Of a stretch of 64,000 nt of DNA, positions 62,001 through 64,000 are shown in pieces. Every line of letters starts with the position of its first letter. Position 1 is the stretch's first letter. The position numbers were made by a program, and so were the translations under genes. The stretch is taken from assembly GCA_018697195.1 (NCBI GenBank), contig CM031879.1:39893715-39957714 (forward strand), read 5' to 3'. The DNA is from Certhia americana. Its lineage: Eukaryota > Chordata > Aves > Passeriformes > Certhiidae. The notes beneath the pieces are model-generated. The model was given only the letters and a program-made list of their open reading frames with translations, did not search any database and was not told the origin of the DNA.

Positions 62001-63961
62001 CTCCACCTTATACCCTCCAGCACAGGAAATGCTCTCCATTTTTAATAGATTGGTAGCAGGTCTAAAAGTAGATGAAATTCTGTGCAATTGGCTGTGACAG
62101 ACACATATATGGCTCATATTTTTTTTCTGATTTAACTTCTACAATGGTCCTTATGCCTGTACCTCCAGAGAAGGTTGCTGAAAGGTTATCTGCAGGGCTG
62201 TAATTTTACTCATTTTGGAAAGGTAAACAGATTCAGCGTGTTACCAATCTAAACATCCCTTCAAAGTCAAAGCAACTGTTGCTGCTCTAAGATCTACTGT
62301 GAGCACTCTGAACATAATTTTTTTTCTAATTTGTTAGGTTCAAATGACTGGGAATTAGCAAATTAGATACTTACGCCTGCCTCATATAAATCAAAAATAC
62401 TTACCAGAAGCAGAATTCTTAGCCCGGAATACGGATTACTCTTTGATTTGAAGAAAAAGTTTGGGCAAGGAGAAACCATCTGAGTTCAAAAGCTACTTCC
62501 AAGGATTTTCATTCAAATATTTTTCAGTCAGTTTTCTTGTACAGTCCTATTTCTCAGGGAAAACAGATATATGAGAGGAAGTATAAAGGAAATAATTTAA
62601 AAATACTTTTACAAATAGGAATTCTGTTATCTATTTTAATTGCTGATGAACATGACATCAGTCTTAGAAAGATATACTTACCAATGAGGTACTGGAGCAA
62701 GATTAGGAAAAATCCAAAGATTTAAGAAAATTAACTTTGAAGAGGGTATGTCCACAATGTGATTAAATATTATCATATAGCAGTATCAGAAAAAATTTCT
62801 TGTCTCTGGATTTGAGAATCTCTCTCAAAGATGTCTCAGAAAACTCCAGAGCCCTCAGTCTTGTACATCTTCCCCACAGGAACACAATTAAAGAATGCTG
62901 GCTCAGTTTACACTGCTTGCAGTCACTAAAAGGATGATGACATCCTTTTGAAAAATGAAGCCATGGATGAAAATTTCTAACAATAACTTTTATTTATTTA
63001 TTTTATTTATTTGATATATAAATGTAAATTTCACAGATGAAATCATAGTTTGTTAAAACCATATATTCAGTAACATTTGTGGACAATCTCTGAAAAATAT
63101 AACAGCCTTTTATTTTAAATTAAATTATCAAAGCTGAAATGAACTCACCAATTTAATGTAGTTTTAATCCATTGTGACTTTTTGTTCAGAACATTAAGTC
63201 TGAGCAGCTCTGGTCATGTTCTGCTGCAGATAATCAGGACTACAGTGTACACTGAGAAGACAAATTTTCATTCTGCCCTCATCTAGAATGTACTTGACAG
63301 CAATTTAGGAAAAGCAGCAGGGCTTTGAACATTATAATGAGAAAGGAAGATCATTTGTGCAATATTTGTAATGTTGAGCACTACCACTGGGCTCTCATCA
63401 TTGATTTAATTTCTGCACTTCACAATGAATTGTTGCCACCACTGCTCTTTGAGCTGTAATTAAAGTTATTGTGAAAATTTTGTAATTTCAGATTTTCAGA
63501 CTTTCATTTCTGAGGTTTACATTTTGATGAAATTTCTTCTTATTGGCTCATAGCTGTAAGCTACTAGGCTATAACAAATCTAAATATCATATATACTGAA
63601 AATATAGCAAATGGAAAGTTGGCACAAAGCACAACTAGTTCTAACTTCCCAAGTACTTGAAAGTTGGTCAGCCATCTCTGGATGTACATCCCTTCTCCAC
63701 TAATGTTCTCTCTGAATCTAGCTGCCCCACATTTCTAATAAAACACTAAAGAAGTATATCTAGACCCATTTGACAAAATTCACGGGTAGTGATGTATTCC
63801 TTTTACCTCTGCATTTCTACTACAAATTTAATTAGTTTGAAAGTATGATCATATCAAAATCTGTAGAATTCAACATATCTAAAAAAACCCAACTGCTAAA
63901 AGATCACAAAATTATCTGCAGCTTTTTTAAGCTAAGTTAAACCTAGCCTAAACTTCTTATG
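59012..63961. other. AT-rich non-coding stretch
   Basis: No gene or transposon recognised. It holds the TTCTAGAA-rich inverted repeat at 61356-61393 and ATTTATTT segments near 62992-63012. Open frames (60008-60235, 60999-61228, 62537-62725) are of chance length and show no domain. Confidence 0.5.
61356..61393. repeat. Compound inverted and direct repeat around TTCTAGAA
   Basis: CAGTTCTAGAA occurs twice, at 61356 and 61383, as a direct repeat. Each copy is itself palindromic at its core, and an inner AGAACTGT...ACAGTTCT pair forms an 8-bp stem with a 6-base loop. Confidence 0.88.
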
Positions 63962-63982
63962 AAAAAAAAAAAAAAAAAAAAA
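63962..63982. repeat. Poly(A) tract, 21 bases
   Basis: Uninterrupted A run at the right edge of the window. Whatever precedes it is AT-rich and not recognised as a retrotransposon. Confidence 0.92.
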
Positions 63983-64000
63983 TTAAGGCTGTAATTGATA

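Noticed and set aside
1..64000. CRISPR arrays, tRNA or rRNA genes, or a defence-type system
   Set aside because: No regularly spaced repeats with unique spacers, no tRNA box-like sequences noticed, and avian repeats throughout indicate nuclear vertebrate DNA.

Overview
This is vertebrate nuclear DNA, very probably from a bird and likely a songbird. The evidence is the repeats: fragments of CR1, the dominant avian LINE, including copies that reach the typical CR1 3' end, together with several avian-type endogenous retrovirus (ERV) LTRs. I saw no bacterial-style gene organisation, no operon, no CRISPR array and no recognisable tRNA or rRNA gene. The sequence is strongly AT-rich.

I could not support a single host protein-coding exon. 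All open frames are short (the longest is about 135 codons), and the readable ones are explained by CR1 reverse transcriptase remnants, LTRs, microsatellites or chance. The window is best read as a stretch of gene desert or the interior of a very long intron.

Layout: 1-8.3 kb is AT-rich non-coding DNA with one assembly gap of exactly 100 N inside a (TA)n tract. From 8.37 to 15.61 kb lies a mobile-element cluster: a CR1 reverse-transcriptase piece, then an LTR remnant, a GC-rich LTR-like block, a long minus-strand ERV LTR, and a second CR1 piece that resumes almost where the first stopped. This suggests one CR1 copy split by about 5.6 kb of later sequence. From 21 to 31 kb there are more LTRs: a truncated one, a compact solo LTR with perfect 6-bp target duplications (23952-24258), a degraded one, and a long plus-strand LTR into which a second solo LTR, also with perfect 6-bp duplications, has inserted (30347-30687). 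From 36 to 52 kb there are old CR1 scraps and microsatellites. A further LTR lies at 58.49-59.01 kb. The rest is AT-rich, apparently single-copy sequence with simple repeats.

I found no new biological system. The most informative content is the insertion history: nested LTRs, target duplications, the split CR1, an inverted pair of long LTRs, and several perfect short palindromes. Repeat family assignments rest on recalled consensus features and similarity between copies inside the window, not on a database search.
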